Assembly: GCA_023014485.1 (NCBI GenBank)
Contig: JAJOZX010002575.1
Coordinates: 538,501-602,500 of the forward strand
Length of the DNA stretch: 64,000 nt
Direction of reading: 5' to 3'
Source of the DNA: Bathynomus jamesi
Lineage: Eukaryota > Arthropoda > Malacostraca > Isopoda > Cirolanidae
Shown here one piece after another: positions 1 through 12,010 of the stretch. Under the pieces are notes generated by a model. The model was not told the origin of the DNA. It did no database searches and saw nothing but the letters and a program-made list of their open reading frames with translations. The translations under genes were made by a program, and so were the position numbers. Numbering within the stretch: position 1 is the first letter of the stretch; every line of letters starts with the position of its first letter.

Positions 1-206
1 TAATGAACGATATGAAGGCCGTTTACATCGATACAGGCACCCGCACACCTTGAGTGGTGAAATAATACTAAATCGTATTTATTGTATAGTACTAAACAAA
101 AGTGATGTAACTGTAGACTCCATCACGTGCGAGTTTAGTATTTTAGTTAAGCGCGTAGTAGAACATAGTGTATTTAGTTTGATTTTATAAGTTTTGTGTT
201 TATATA
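1..206. other. Flank left of the first transposon, no gene seen
   Basis: AT-rich sequence with short broken reading frames only. It ends in the TAA that forms the left target duplication of the adjacent transposon. I recognise no element in it. Confidence 0.5.
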
Positions 207-209
207 TAA

Positions 210-3198
210 CACTGGGGAACAAATTTCAATTTTTTGTCTATTGAATTAGATTTGACAGTTACTTCTAGGTAATTTGGGTGCGCTGAGCACGAATTTTTAC
301 TCGGTTTTGCTCTATCAGGTCCTGATTTTGCTCAACACCCCTCCTCTTTCGTCGTATTCATAAAAAGGTTTTTTTCTCAATACTCGCTGTCTTTTTGCAG
401 TTACACATTATGCAACTAGGTTTTTATCTAGGTATTTGTACCTATTGTTATGGTATTGTTGTATTATGTATATTTTTATATGTAACACCCTAAAATATTT
501 TTAATTTTGTCATTTTTAACCCATTTTAATATTAGTAAATTAAGCTAAAAATATCATAGAATTCTAAAATTTTCTCGAGCGTTCCTGTTCTCTGTAGAGT
601 ATTCTAGAGGGACAACTAAAATATATAAAAGCGACTCGTTTCCAGAGTTAGTTAATCAGTCAATTCAGTCAGTCAGTCAGTCAGTTGAGTTAGTTAATTA
701 AGTTTGGGCATTAACATAATTTTGAATTGGCATATGATTTAGTGAGTAATTTTGTCATCGTGATTTAATATAGTTGATTTAATTAGACGTAATTTATATT
801 GTACCTACTCATCCGTGTTTCTAGTTTAATTTCATAGATTGTAAGTACCTATTTCATAATAAGTACCTATTTAAACTAATTTTTGTGTTTATATTTCAGA
901 TTTTCTTAAATTTATATGAATTAAGGGCTTTAAATACCTTTACAAATTGGCAGAACAATCAAGCAATATGTCATCAAGCACTAGAAAGTTCAAATGCAAA
1001 ACAACCCTGATTCCTTCTGTTATATATGTGGAAATTTTACACTTCCACATCAACGAGCAAATATAACTGACTTCGTAAAAAGAGCTTACTTAGCTTATTT
1101 TGGCATAAAACTGGGGGACCAAGATAAATCGTGGGCTCCACATAAAGCCTGCACTATATGCATTGAAAGACTGCGACATTGGACGAAGGGTTCGGATTCA
1201 AAAATACCTTTGGAGTTCCGATGGTAAGTTTATGATTTCATAAAACTACGTAATTTAATCACTAGTATACTGTAACTTACCTAAATGTAATTGTAACTTA
1301 GGTACATAAACAAAAATTTACAGAAAATGTTTATAAGAATCTCAAATATTGCATAAGGTTGAAACACATAGAAATGTTAAATGTTTGGGTGATAACTTTT
1401 GATAAAATTCATAAAAACAAGTCTCTCGTCGCTTTTGTTAACGCTTTACAATTTTTTTTCCATATCAGGTGTGGCGAGAGCCTACTAACCACGAGACCGA
1501 TTGCTACCTTTGCTTTGTCAAGACTTCGGGCTTCACTAAGAAAAATAAACATTGTATCGAGTACCCAAATTTCGACACCGCGATACGACCTGTGCTACAT
1601 TCAAATGAGATCCCCATTCCAAAATTTAAGGGTCTGCCAACTCAAGAATTAGTTTGATGTTCCTGAAAATATTGTTATGCACTTTGAGGAGTCAGACACC
1701 GATTTTGACCCCAGCGTATTTGAAAGTCAAAACGATCCGCAAAAGTTTAACCAGGCCGAGTTGAATGATCTTGTAAGGGATCTAAATTTGCCAAAAAAGG
1801 CTGCGGAAATTTTAGCTTCAAGACTTAAAGAGAAAAACTTGCTTACTTCAAACACATACATTTCATTTTACAGAAAAGAGAAGAAGAACTTGTTAAATAT
1901 TTTAGAACAGAGGATAGTTTAGTATATTGCTGCGACATAGTTGGTTTGTTAAAGAAGATGGGGGTTGAGTCTTACGATGCAAATGATTGGCGCTTGTTTT
2001 TAGACAGTTCGAAAAGAAGTCTTAAGTGTGTGTTGTTGCATAATGGCAATCTATACGGCTCGATACCGATTGGGCACTCAACAAAATTAAAAGAAAAGTA
2101 TGAACATATAGAAAAGGTTTTAAATCTTATCAAATATAGGGAGCACGAGTGGATCATATGTGTTGACTTAAAAATGGTTAATTTTCTGCTAGGACAACAA
2201 GGAGGGTATACTAAATATCCCTGCTTCCTTTGCTTATGGGACAGCAGAGCCAAGGAAGAACATTATTTCAAACAAATCTGGCCAGCACGAACATCACTTA
2301 CTGTCGGAGAAAAAAACGTAATTAATCCACCTTTAGTGAGCAGAGATAAAATCATATTTCCTCCTCTGCATATAAAACTAGGCCTCATTAAACAATATGT
2401 AAAAGCTTTAGATACGAACGGCGAGTGTTTCAAATACATAACTTCAAAATTTCCAAGTTTAAGTTATGAAAAAATCAAGGCGGGAATTTTCGACGGTCCA
2501 CAAATAAGAACAATGATTAAAGACAGCAATTTTCCTAATGTCATGAATGAACGCGAAAAAAATGGCTGGTTCTCATTCGTGGACTTGATAGAAAACTTTT
2601 TAGGCAATTGTAGGGCAGATAACTACGAAGAAATCGTAAAAAAACTTTTAAGGGACTACAAAGAGTTAGGTTGCAATATGAGCATAAAAATGCATTTTTT
2701 GAATAGCCATCTTGACCAATTTCCAAGTAATTTAGGTGATGTAAGTGACGAACAAGGGGAAAGATTCCACCAAGATATCAAAATTATGGAGGAACGGTAC
2801 CAAGGCCGCTGGGATTCCCACATGATAGCTGATTACTGCTGGTGCTTGAAAAGAGACCTGCCATCAACAAGCAAATACGCTAGAAAGTCTTACAAAAAAA
2901 ATTTTTGCCACAGTGAAAGCTTCATATCTGTTTGTTTTTTTATTTTAAGTCATTTCTATCGTTATAATGTAATTTTACTGTAGTTTGAACTGCTTGTATT
3001 CATGAAACTTGAAAAAAAAATTAACACATGACTTAATTTTTTAGTCCTAATTTGAAAAATCTGGAAAATGGCACATAGGCTGTCGACAAGAATCAGGACC
3101 TGATAGAGCCAAACCGAGTTGAAATTCGTATTCAGCGCACCCAAATTACCTAGAATCAAGTGCCAGATATCATTCAATAAAATACGTGTTGCCCAGTG
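210..3198 (+). mobile_element. CACTGG-ended DNA transposon, copy 1 (2,989 bp)
   Basis: The left end begins CACTGGGGAAC and the right end finishes GTTGCCCAGTG, its inverted counterpart. Both sides carry a direct TAA (207-209 and 3199-3201), the likely 3-bp target duplication. Just inside, a near-identical inverted block of about 65 bp (roughly 263-330 and 3085-3155, containing TAGGTAATTTGGGTGCGCTGA) confirms the pairing. It encloses a single interrupted gene on the + strand. CACTG termini and 3-bp duplications suit CACTA/EnSpm-type elements, whereas a TWA target is usual for PIF/Harbinger, so the superfamily is left open. A second member lies at 43504-46183. Confidence 0.85.
994..2983 (+). pseudogene. 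Transposase-like gene of the CACTGG element, copy 1 (frameshifted)
   Basis: The chosen start is the ATG at 994, which opens an N-terminal zinc-finger-like segment (CYICG, then H..C..C with WAPHKACTIC). A good donor follows at 1224 (ATG|GTAAGT) and an acceptor ends at 1468 (CATATCAG). Exon 2 resumes as VWREP.NHETDCYLC, so the second CxxC is split by the intron. Later parts carry LDSSKRSLKCVLLHNGN, GGYTKYPCFLC.WDSR, PPLHIKLGLIK and, near the C terminus, EQGERFHQDIKIMEERYQG and DYCWCLKRD. Frames break near 1655 and 1876, so this copy is not translatable as it stands. The protein parallels the gene at 43753-45930. The product is inferred to be the element's transposase from the flanking inverted repeats; I cannot assign the catalytic triad by eye. 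Confidence 0.75.
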
Positions 3199-3207
3199 TA
3201 ATTAATT

Positions 3208-3656
3208 GAGGGGTCCCGCGTCTTAAGGTACCTAGGCGCCAAAATTAAAATTCGCCAGAAATCGTCTCCAAAGTTCAGCAATATTCTCGCAATAGTATCT
3301 CTGTTATTAATTGAGGTAGAACGTTCATTTTTGGCTAAATTAGAGTTCTAATTATGCTAATGAAGATGTTGATGAGTTTTTGGAATAGATTTTCATATTT
3401 TATATTTTATATATATATATATATTTTTTTTTTAATTGTTTGATTTTCTTATTATGCCGAACTTTGGGTGAACGTTTGGCTGGCGATAGAGGTGAAAAAA
3501 GTAGTTCGCTTCATAAGGTTTTCAACCATAGTTCTAGTATCGTAAGGTCACTATAACCCAAACCACGCGATAGAGGAAGGGTGAAAATAGTGATATCCAT
3601 CAAAAACACGTTTTCGCCTGTGGTGGCGCTTAGATATCTTAAGACGCGCGACCACT
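3208..3656. mobile_element. MITE with about 35-bp inverted ends
   Basis: The left end (GAGGGGTCCCGCGTCTTAAG) pairs with the inverted right end (GAGTGGTCGCGCGTCTTAAG). The similarity runs on through the TACCTAGGCGCC / TATCTAAGCGCC stretch. The interior has no open frame. It sits 7 bases from the end of the CACTGG element. No clear target duplication was found, so the exact limits and family are uncertain. Confidence 0.6.
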
Positions 3657-3804
3657 CATATATTAATGGGTATATAGTTTTATCCTGTACTATTATTATT
3701 TTTTATATAAGTTTTGGTGTTTGTATATAGGGGCGTATTTGCTCGTACATATATTAAATGCTTATATAGTTTTACCCTGTACTAATATGTTATTTAAGAA
3801 TGTA

Positions 3805-5164
3805 CGAGGGCCACTCAATATATTTTGTCTCACCTTTTTTTTTCTTTCCAAGTTTCCTTGTAAGTTCCACAAATTTTGTACACAAATCTTGTAGTTACAT
3901 ATCTTTTTTACAAGTTTTTATTTTTCCACATAGTCTCCATCCTTTTCCACGACTTTCCTCCTACCTCGAAACAAAGGCCTTTATTCCTTGCTGGTAAAAG
4001 TCCGCTGGGTTCCGTTGGAACCACCTCTTAACCTCCTCAACAACCTCATCGTCACTCTGAAACTTTCTTCCACGAATAGCATCCTTCATTGACCCAAACA
4101 AATGGAAGTCTAAAGGTCCCAGATCCGGGCTGTATGGAGGGTGAAGCGCATTTTTGTGATGGCCTCTCATGTTTGTAAACTGTTGTATAGTGTTGCGTTA
4201 TCGTGCAAAGGAAGGACGTCTTCAGTTTTCTCTCCGATCGAACTCTCTTTCTACGTCTTTGGAGTCTCTGTAGGGTAGAAATATATGCCTCTGAGTTGAT
4301 TGTTTGTCCTTTCTTCATAATGTGCACAAGAATCACCCCTTTCATGTCCCAGAAGATGGTGGCCATAACCTTTCCTGCAGAGGGAGCCATTTTGAACTTT
4401 TTCTTGCGTGGCGAGTCTGCGTGATGCCACCCCATGGATTGGCGTTTTGTTTTAGGTTCAAAGTGGTGTACTCATCCCCAGTCACAATTCGTGAAGGGAA
4501 GTCATCCCCTCCTGTCTCATATCGAACCAACGACTCAGTAGCAATTTCTTTTCTTTGGGCTTTGTGATCTTCAGTCAGTTGGCGAGGAACAAACCGTGAA
4601 CACAGTTTTGAGTATCCCAGTTGCTGAATTATCGTATTCACACTTCCTACACTAATTCCTAGCTCCGGTGATAGCTCCTTGTATGTGACGCGCCGATTTG
4701 ATCGAATGATGCCGTTAGCACGTTGCACAGTGTGAGATGTCACAGCCGATGGCAGGCGACGGCTGCGTGGCTCATCACCGAGGCTGGCTCTCCCTCTCTC
4801 CGATGATCTCACACATTTACACCAGCGTCAAACTGCACTTCGATCAACAACAGCATCTCCGTAAAGGTTTTGTAGACGTTTGTGAATATTTCTGTTTCCT
4901 TCTCTGCGGTTAAGAACTCGATAACAGCTCTCTGTTTACGACGCACATCACTGTCAGACGCCATTTTCGAAACTGCGTTAAACATCAATTTTATACAAGG
5001 GCATTTAAAAGCGGTTTTATACAAGGAGGGGAGGTTCAAACTAGAAAAATCCGGTTATGTGAAGTGCAGAAAGTTCAAACTTACAGCCCAAAAGACATTT
5101 CACCCCATGACCTATTATTTAGCTAAGAAAAAAGGGTAGGGCAAAAAAAATTTAGTGCCCTTAG
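3805..5164 (-). mobile_element. mariner (Tc1/mariner) transposon, decayed
   Basis: Inverted ends of about 28 bp (CGAGGGCCACT.. at the left, the inverse of ..AGTGCCCTTAG at the right) are flanked by TA dinucleotides at 3803-3804 and 5165-5166, the mariner target duplication. A broken transposase frame fills the - strand. The length of 1.36 kb matches a full-length mariner. Confidence 0.85.
3961..4964 (-). pseudogene. mariner transposase, DD34D type, several frameshifts
   Basis: Read on the - strand from the ATG at 4964 (MASDSDVRRKQRAVIEFL). A helix-turn-helix region with RVTYKELSPELGISVGSVNTI follows, then the first catalytic block TGDE, the second as LHDNA, and the third as YSPDLGPLDFHLFGSMKD, the classic mariner D(34)D ending. 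The stop lies at 3961. At least three frame breaks (near 4810, 4350-4430 and 4170-4200) inactivate it. Mariner transposases normally cut at their inverted repeats as a paired complex; here only the scaffold survives. Confidence 0.88.
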
Positions 5165-5444
5165 TATATATATATCCTTCGCTTAATGTGTATTTTTGCT
5201 GTATATTATTTTTGAATGTATATCTATTTCCTATATATTTCATGAATTATTTCCCGTAACTCGTCTAAATAAACATAATGATGTAATGGTGTTTTATTTA
5301 ATTCTTTTGGTTGTATATATGAACAATATTAAGGAATAACTGGGGAGATGGGGTACCCCCCCAGCTTTCTTGGGGCTTCTCCCCTTATTTGGCACCATGG
5401 GGGTCGCACTGGGAGAGGGGGAAGGAGGGTTGGCACCTTGCAAC

Positions 5445-5788
5445 ATTTGATCAACGGGTTGGGTACGATTCGATGTGGCCGACTCGATGCGACCCCACTC
5501 GATGTGGCCGACTCGATGTCAGGACAACTTGATGTGATATCCCTAAGGGATATTTTCGTTAGTTTTAACGAAAATATCACAACTTAACCTAACCAATCGT
5601 CAAGGGCGTACAGTTGACCTAACCGGGCATTCAGTTAACCCACATTAAATATATAAAGAAAATGAAATCGACTTGGCCTGGCATCGACTTGGCTTGACAT
5701 CGAGTTGTCCTGACATCGAGTCGGCCACATCGAGTTGGGTCGCATCGAGTCGGCCACGTCGAATTGTCCTTGCCCCTTGATCAACATT
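5445..5788. repeat. Foldback repeat with tandem TCGATGTGGCCGAC units
   Basis: Both arms are built of directly repeated blocks around TCGATGTGGCCGAC and TCGATGTCAGGACAAC, in opposite orientation on the two sides (about 5465-5535 and 5675-5770). The outermost part also pairs (TTGATCAA at both ends). The loop holds a smaller palindromic motif (TTTTCGTTAGTTTTAACGAAAA) followed by TTAACCTAACCAATCGTCAAGGG. That motif recurs at 36671-36763 and 49679-49776. No coding potential. The architecture resembles the FLYWCH foldback element near 36.3-37.2 kb. Confidence 0.7.
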
Positions 5789-5817
5789 GAAATTGATTTG
5801 CACTCTACCATTTTACG

Positions 5818-6310
5818 GCCATACTACTAATGACAAATACCATCGTTTTTCTTTTTCATGATGGAAGCCCAAGGTGGGCAACAGGTCAATAGCAAAGATG
5901 CCCCAAAATATAGCTTCCCTCACCAGCTATCTGCTAAGCAGATAGAAAACAGTTTTGGCACAGGGTCTAGGGCTTAAAGTTTTTGGTTTTTGGCTAAAAA
6001 AAATGTTTTTTTCTTTGATGTATTCGATCCAACGTAACGGCAACGAGTTTCTTGCATATATTGAGGTTCTGAGTGCAGTGGTCTGGGAAGCTTTAAGCCG
6101 TAGACCCTTTCCAAAAGCTGGGTCCTATCTGCCAAGCAGATAGCTGGTGAAGGAAGCTATATTTTGGAGCCTCTTTGCTAGTGACCCGTTACCCACATTG
6201 GGCTTTCATCATGAAAAAGAAAAAGTATAGTATTTGCTATTTACCATTACTTATTTAGACTATAGTGGATTTAATTTTCCCAGAAGAGTTCTTTGTTCCA
6301 TGCACGATCT
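5818..6310. repeat. Dispersed repeat R1, copy a (short foldback)
   Basis: Contains the R1 landmarks: ACAAATACCAT..TTTTTCTTTTTCATGATG, GCCC..TGGGCAAC, CCTCACCAGCTATCTGC, and in inverted order CAGATAGCTGGTGA, CATCATGAAAAAGAAAAA and GACTATAGTGGATTTAAT. The two halves are inverted relative to each other. It ends at a CATGCACGATCTGTGTGTAATA boundary that runs into (TA)n. Further copies lie at 39992-41640, 58013-59340 and 59620-59875. It is non-coding, the autonomous partner is unknown, and this copy is the most diverged. Confidence 0.75.
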
Positions 6311-6315
6311 GTGTG

Positions 6316-6317
<2 letters not shown>

Positions 6318-6356
<39 letters not shown>
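6318..6356. repeat. (TA)n microsatellite at the end of R1
   Basis: An uninterrupted run of TA dinucleotides begins directly after the R1 terminus. Confidence 0.95.
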
Positions 6357-6359
<3 letters not shown>

Positions 6360-6760
6360 TACATTCTTAAAATTTGAAAAATTCCAGCAACTGGTGACCA
6401 ACGAAACAAGTACATCGGCGAGAGGTTTGCAAAATGGGAAGACCACTCAGCAATGGATTGAATTGGACTGAATAACTTTTATTGATAAAATAATTAACAA
6501 TTTACAATTTTTGTTTTTGTTTTAACATAAATAATTGTGAAATTAAACTATTTACTTTATTTAATTTGTCCTTCAAGTTGTAATTAAAAATAAAAGAGAG
6601 TTGTTATTAATAGAACATAGATGATGAAGGAGAATTATTAATTGCAGTATGTAGTAATCTTAAATTATTATTATCGATATAAAACAAATACAAAGTCATT
6701 ATTGAAAGTATGATATCACTACCATAAAAGAAATCAATATTGGACATGAGAGAAGAACAA
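6360..6760. other. AT-rich spacer, no gene recognised
   Basis: Low-complexity AT-rich DNA between the R1 copy and the LINE. There is no open frame with recognisable content and no inverted ends that I could pair. Confidence 0.5.
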
Positions 6761-9700
6761 TAACAAGTTTAGAGGAGGAGGAGAGAGTAGATACCAATCG
6801 ACCAGGGACGTACTCGGAGGTGTACGTTAGAGAGAAGATAGAAAATGCTGGAACTCCTATTTGTCCTGTCACTGTCCTCTTTAGCTGATCTTTTTCCGTG
6901 TCTTCTCTACCTTGTGAGTAGTCCAACATCCTCTCAAACACACTCTTCTCTCCCCATTCCTCACAACAGATACATGCATCTTTCACACTAAATAATCTTT
7001 TCAAAATTTAAAAAAATTGCATCAAGTTCAAGAACCTCAAAGGCCCCTAGGGAGGGGACCATAAATGTCCCCACTTCTGTCTCCCCCACTGCCGATACCG
7101 GGAGCGCAGACCCGAATAGCGGGCCTGGATCTGCTACCGACCATTCGAGATGTTCTGGGCCTCTGCCTCATTCACTTTTCATTAATTTCTTCAACATTCA
7201 TGGTTTTTTCTCAAATTTTCAATCTGTTCAATGCCACCTCTCCTCCTTTAAACATCATCTTCTTTCAATCACTCAAACTCAGGTGTCTGGAACGACTGAC
7301 AGCAACCCCTTTTCTGTAACTCTTACTTTCTCTATACTCAATTTCACTCCAAAGGGGGATGTTGACTTGTTGAGTATATGTAAGCAATCACTAAACTTCC
7401 CGTATTCCCGAACTCGAATCCTCCGAATTCTATACCCTCTGGCTACGGTTTACATGCCACTCTCAAACTAAATACATCTGCGCTGTTCACCTTTCTTCTA
7501 ATTCTACTAACTATCCAAAATTATTTCACTACCCAACTTCCAAAGTGGAATACATTCTATCTCGCTCTCCCTTTGCTGAAATCTTCATTTTAGATTTCAA
7601 TGTTCATCACCTTTGGCTTTCCTCCCATTTCATTAACATCCTTGTTGAACTAGCTTACAATTTTTCTATCCTAAATGACTTAGAGGAGAATGTACAGCAA
7701 CCTACTCGTATCCTCGATCACAGTGGAAATAGGCCAACATTCTTGATTCATTTCTTACCTCTCATCCCTCTTCTAACTCTATCCAACTTTTTCTCCGTTA
7801 GGCTTCTCCGACCACGATCTTATATTTGTTTCCTCTCCTATCGCTCCAATTCGGACTTTGGGCCGCTAATTGGGAGGCCCTTAGGCAGTACTTCTGTGAT
7901 TTCCCATGGAATGATTACTGCTTCCGTGGCAGGGACCCTTCGGAGTGTGCTGAGGGCATCACGGAGGTGATTCTCTCGGGCATGGAGGCGTACATTACAT
8001 ATTCTATTCGTACTACTAATGCAAAAAAAAAAACCTTGTTTGAACTTTACTTGTTCTAATGTTCTCCGCAACAGAAAGAAGTTGCTCAGAAGGTACCGTC
8101 GTCATCCAACTCCCGACTTTCACTCACCTTATATTTCTTCCCGGAATCGTGCAAATCGACTCGCCAAAAATTCCTTCATCCGACAAAAATGTGAAAACCT
8201 ATCCATTTCTAATTCTTCTTGCTCCTTTTGGCATCTAGCTAAGAAACTGTCCAATATCTTTACTTCCTCTTCTTTCCATCTTCTTTTTCATTTTGATGGC
8301 CGAGTTGCCGTCTCTTCTTCTGACAAAGCTGAACTCTTCGCTCAAACTTTCGCTTCCAATTCAACCATGGACGATTCCGGTGCTGTTCCTCCATCTCCTC
8401 CTCCCTCTGACCTTATTATGTCTGAATTTAGAATATCTTTTAAAGATGTTTTTTTCTGCTCTATCTGGGCTCAACTCTAGGAAGGCATATGGTACTGGTG
8501 GTGTTCCTCCTGTTGTATTTAAGAACTGTGCTTCTGTGCTGACCCCGTACCTAGGCAAACTCTTTCGATTTTGTCTTTCACCGGGTACTTTTTTTTTTAC
8601 TGGAAGTTCGCTTTCATTCAGCTTATCCCAAAGAAGGGTGACCGTTATCGACCTTCCAACTATCGTCCAATTGCTTTGATTTCTTGCCTTTCTAAAATTT
8701 TTAATCTATCCTTAATAGGAAGATTCTTAAACACCTCTCTTCTCACAATCTTCTTTCAGATTGTCAGTATGAGTTCCGCAAAGGACGCTCTATTGGCGAT
8801 CTTCTTGCATATCTCTCTGACTCTTCGTCATCCTCGTTTCGGGATTTTAGAGGAACTTTTGCTATTGCGCCAGACATATTGAAAGCTTTTGATAGAGTGT
8901 GGCACAGGGTCTTTAATTTCCAAACTGCCCTCATTCGGTTTCTATCCTTTTATCTGTGTCTTCATCTCCAATTTTCTTTCTGGTCGATCTATAGCTGCGG
9001 TTGTAGATGACCACTGTTGTTCTCCTAAAGCTATCAACAGTGGTGTTCTACAGGGTTCTGTCCCGTCACCCACTCTTTTCCTTTTATTTATTAATGATCT
9101 TTTAATTCGCACTTCCTGTCCTATTCAGTCTCATGCCGATCATTCTACTTTTCACTTCTCCAGCCACTTCATAAAGCGTCCCTCACAGCAGTCACTTCAT
9201 GATTCGAGTAGGACGGCTGTGGAACACCTGAACTCTGATCTTTCTGTTATCTTTGATTGGGGCAGAGATAACTTTGTGGCTTTCAATGTCTCAATAACTC
9301 AGTTCCTCCATCTGTCTATTCGTCACAATCTTTCACACAACTATCCCCCTACCTTCAATAACACACCGCTGAATCCTTCCTCTTCTCTTAACATTCTTGG
9401 TGTTTCCTTTTCTCGTGATCTTTCCTTAAAAGATTACATATACTCTCTTTCTAAAACAGCTTCTAAGAGGTTAGGTGTACTGTACCGCCTCCGCGGTTTC
9501 TTTACCCCCACTCAGTTCCTCTTTCTGTACAGGGGTCTTGCTCGCCCCTGTTTGGAGTATGCTCGTCATGTGTGGGGTGGCTCAACCCACACAGCCGTAC
9601 TTGACTGGGTGGAATCAAGGCTTTTCGTTTCATCAATTCCCCGCTTCTTACTGATTGGCCTCAATCTCTCTCTCTTCCCTGCAATGTTGCCTCACTCTCT

Positions 9701-10060
9701 CTTAACTATCGCTATTATAAGGGACATTGCTCTTCTGAACTCTCTAACTGCATGCCTCCTCCTTTAAGGAGAGCAAGCAGCACCAAACTTTCGACACTTA
9801 CTCATTCCTTTTCTGTCCAGCTCTCTAATTCAAGGGTTAATCGGTATTTTCAATCTTTCATCAACTCAACCGGTGAACTCTGGAACAATCTTCTTCAATC
9901 CATCTTTATCCCTCCTGTCTATGACCTCCCACCTTTCAAACGCAGAGTGTCTAGACATCTCGAAAACGCCGGACGTTGATTTTGGCTCTCTTCTTCTTCT
10001 ATGAGGGGGGGGGGAGCGCTTTTCTAGACATTCGCCCTTGGCCCCGCCTTTCTGCTTAAA
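6760..10060 (+). mobile_element. Non-LTR retrotransposon (LINE), copy 1, jockey/CR1-type, decayed
   Basis: The 5' leader (about 6760-7060) matches, in inverse, the segment at about 48660-48800 of a second copy, and the coding order is the same in both. An endonuclease-like region is followed by reverse transcriptase and a C-terminal tail. No RNase H domain was seen. The 3' end is set near GCCTTTCTGCTTAA by comparison with the other copy. The empty counterpart of the CACTGG insertion in copy 2 lies near 9715 here (GCTATTATAAGGGACATTGCTC). Confidence 0.8.
7065..9979 (+). pseudogene. LINE ORF2-like protein: endonuclease plus reverse transcriptase, many breaks
   Basis: Fragments in order are an endonuclease-like region (7065-7970, with FAEIFILDFNVHH and LENDLEENVQQPTRI-type blocks) and a linker with WFNFTCS-like text. 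The reverse-transcriptase fingers follow (FIQLIPKKGDRYRPSNYRPIALISCLSK, 8600-8700). Next come ILKAFDRVWH near 8880 and the palm with VLQGSVPSPTLFLLFINDLL near 9050-9100. The catalytic YADD motif reads as HADH here, so it has lost its aspartates. The tail has LNILGVSF.RDL, LGVLYRLRGFF, PCLEYARHVWGGSTHTA and LSTLTHSFSVQLSNSRVNRYFQSF. Multiple shifts and stops show a dead copy. In this family the protein nicks the target and reverse-transcribes its own RNA there. Confidence 0.82.
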
Positions 10061-10398
10061 AAACATTGATCACTTCCCACCATCATCCGCGAAAGTAGAC
10101 TGAAGAAAAACACCTATGAAGGCATATCAAATACATAGGAACTATATGAAACAAAAAATAATGAGCACAAAATTATTTTTATTGAATATGATGAGAACAG
10201 TTAACATGTAACTGACAGAAAACACAGCATAGTTAGACATATCGAACCTCTTGACACAAGCACAAATTAACAATAATGATTAAGCACCTGAAAGGAAAGC
10301 ATAGCAATCGTCAGGCAACTGGAACTATTCCAGTAGTTGTCTGAATTGTTGATGTTGATTACTGGGCAGATTCAGATTACAAATGCAACAATAACCTA
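10060..10398. other. Spacer between LINE and mariner-like element
   Basis: AT-rich with no recognised frame. It could belong to the 3' side of the hAT remnant that continues beyond 11110, since the mariner-like element appears inserted within that remnant, but I cannot show it. Confidence 0.35.
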
Positions 10399-11108
10399 CA
10401 GGGTGTTCAAAAAGTCCCGTCACCCCTTACAAAATGTACATATTTAAGACCAATTTTATTTTTGTGATTAATTGTATTTATATGTGCTAGGTGTAATTTA
10501 AGAAACAAGTGACTAGCAACGCTTACTTTAATTAAGATAAATACAGTTACTAATTACAGTTACTAATCAAGAATATCTGTGTGTACACCGTGACGTGCGG
10601 TATGGTTTCATGCCGAGATCTTTTGTCATGTGATCTCTCATTGTGGACATGGGGACTGCAAGTTCTTGTGATCGTTTCCGAAGTGATTTTTTTCGGTGAA
10701 CGAGCCACCGATGTAATCATACCTTCACACTGTTCTGCTCGTGTTGTTGGTCTTCCAGACCGTGGTCTGTCCTTGTTGGAGCCAGTTTCAAACAGCTTTT
10801 TCTCCCAGCTTAATACCGTCTTGTTTGGTGGTGCAGCCTTATTGAATTTTTTGTTGAAATCATTCTGGACATCATGCATCGTTTTGCCAGTATGTGACCG
10901 TTCATGAGCCCATGTGCTCATCACCATCCTTTCCTTCAGAGTGTAAGTGGACTGGTCTGCCATTGTTCACACAACTCTAACTCTAATACCTGGAAAAGAA
11001 AAAAAATGTCAATGAATCACATATAAACTCAATTAATCACACAAAAATAAAATTGGTATTACAATATGTACATTTTGTAGGGGGTGACGGGACTTTCGGA
11101 ACACCCTG
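10399..11108 (-). mobile_element. Internally deleted mariner-like element
   Basis: Ends of about 45 bp are inverted copies (CAGGGTGTTCAAAAAGTCCC at the left; the inverse of GGGACTTTCGGAACACCCTG at the right). TA flanks lie at 10397-10398 and 11109-11110. The element is too short for a full transposase and keeps only the start of the gene on the - strand. Confidence 0.85.
10550..10963 (-). pseudogene. N-terminal remnant of a mariner-like transposase
   Basis: The reading frame starts MADQSTYTLKERMVMSTWA and contains a helix-turn-helix with FNKKFNKAAPPNKTVLSWEKKL, then GS.KDRPRSGRP, an arginine-rich linker usual between the two DNA-binding halves of mariner-like transposases. Beyond about residue 100 it becomes unlike the family and stops. 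The DDE catalytic region is absent, consistent with internal deletion of the element. The intact N-terminal domain could in principle still bind the element ends, but expression is unproven. Confidence 0.75.
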
Positions 11109-11119
11109 TACGTAAATTT

Positions 11120-12010
11120 TTCTGGCAAATATGTCCAAGATTTCATAGGCTATTACTTCAATATCTTTATGGGCAGCTAGTAAGGCAAGTCCTGAGGGCC
11201 TACGTCTTTAATCTTTTCATTGAAGAGAACGAGCGTTCAGCCGTTGCAGTGTTAATTGGAATTGTTGCAGCAATCTGGAGAAGAGTGTGGATGTTTGGAT
11301 TCATATTCTTATCACAAAATCTACAGCAGTCTTGGGTTGTCCTTTTGTCTGTCGCCAGTACTGCTGCCAAACTTCGAATTCAGTTTCAATTTTCTCTCTC
11401 TTGATCGATGAATTCTCTGTATGTCTCCACAACAGGCTTGATATCAGCAGCGCTGTACTTAACACATTTGGCAAGAATCAGTACACTCATTCGTAAAGCT
11501 ACACTATTGTGATCAGTGAATCTTTCAGATAAATCGCTGATGACATGATCGATAAAAAGTTATCGATGTCGCCGAAGGTGCTCGTAGAAGTTTCGGTTTG
11601 ATTCGAACTTATAGCTGATTTTTTTAGACGAAGACGATGTGGAGCCCTCAGGGAGGACCTCTTCAGTGACGTCACTAGTGGATAATGTATCAGATGTTTG
11701 AAGAGTAAGGTCACTAACAGTTGTATTGTTGTGCTCCTGACATACGTTTCATATTCCTACGGTACTCATCTGTTGCTGCTCATTAGTAGCAGGTGTCTGA
11801 CTATGCTGTGAAGTTGGTGACGAAGTCATTTCAGTATTGTAGCAGACATATCTGATTTTTAATTTTTTAAGTTAGTGATCTTTTGAGACCGTTCTCCTGA
11901 TTGATGTAGTAACTAACTGCTGTTTTTTTAATGCTCTGCTGGCAGTCCCTGGAAATTTTCTTGTCTTGTCTAATCTTTTTCCGGACTCTGAGATTCATTC
12001 TTGTCCATTT
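11120..12010 (-). pseudogene. hAT transposase remnant (p52/ZMYM-like), C-terminal dimerisation block visible
   Basis: On the - strand near 11280-11200 the translation reads LQIAATIPINTATAERSFSSMKRLKT, the hAT C-terminal dimerisation signature (T.T.ERSFS), then a stop. Upstream on the same strand (11500-11290) there is further hAT-like text (AKCVKYSAADIKPVVETYREFID and WQQYWRQTKGQPK), with breaks. Sequence to about 12010 may hold its N-terminal part. The element's ends were not found. The identification rests mainly on the dimerisation block. Confidence 0.6.
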
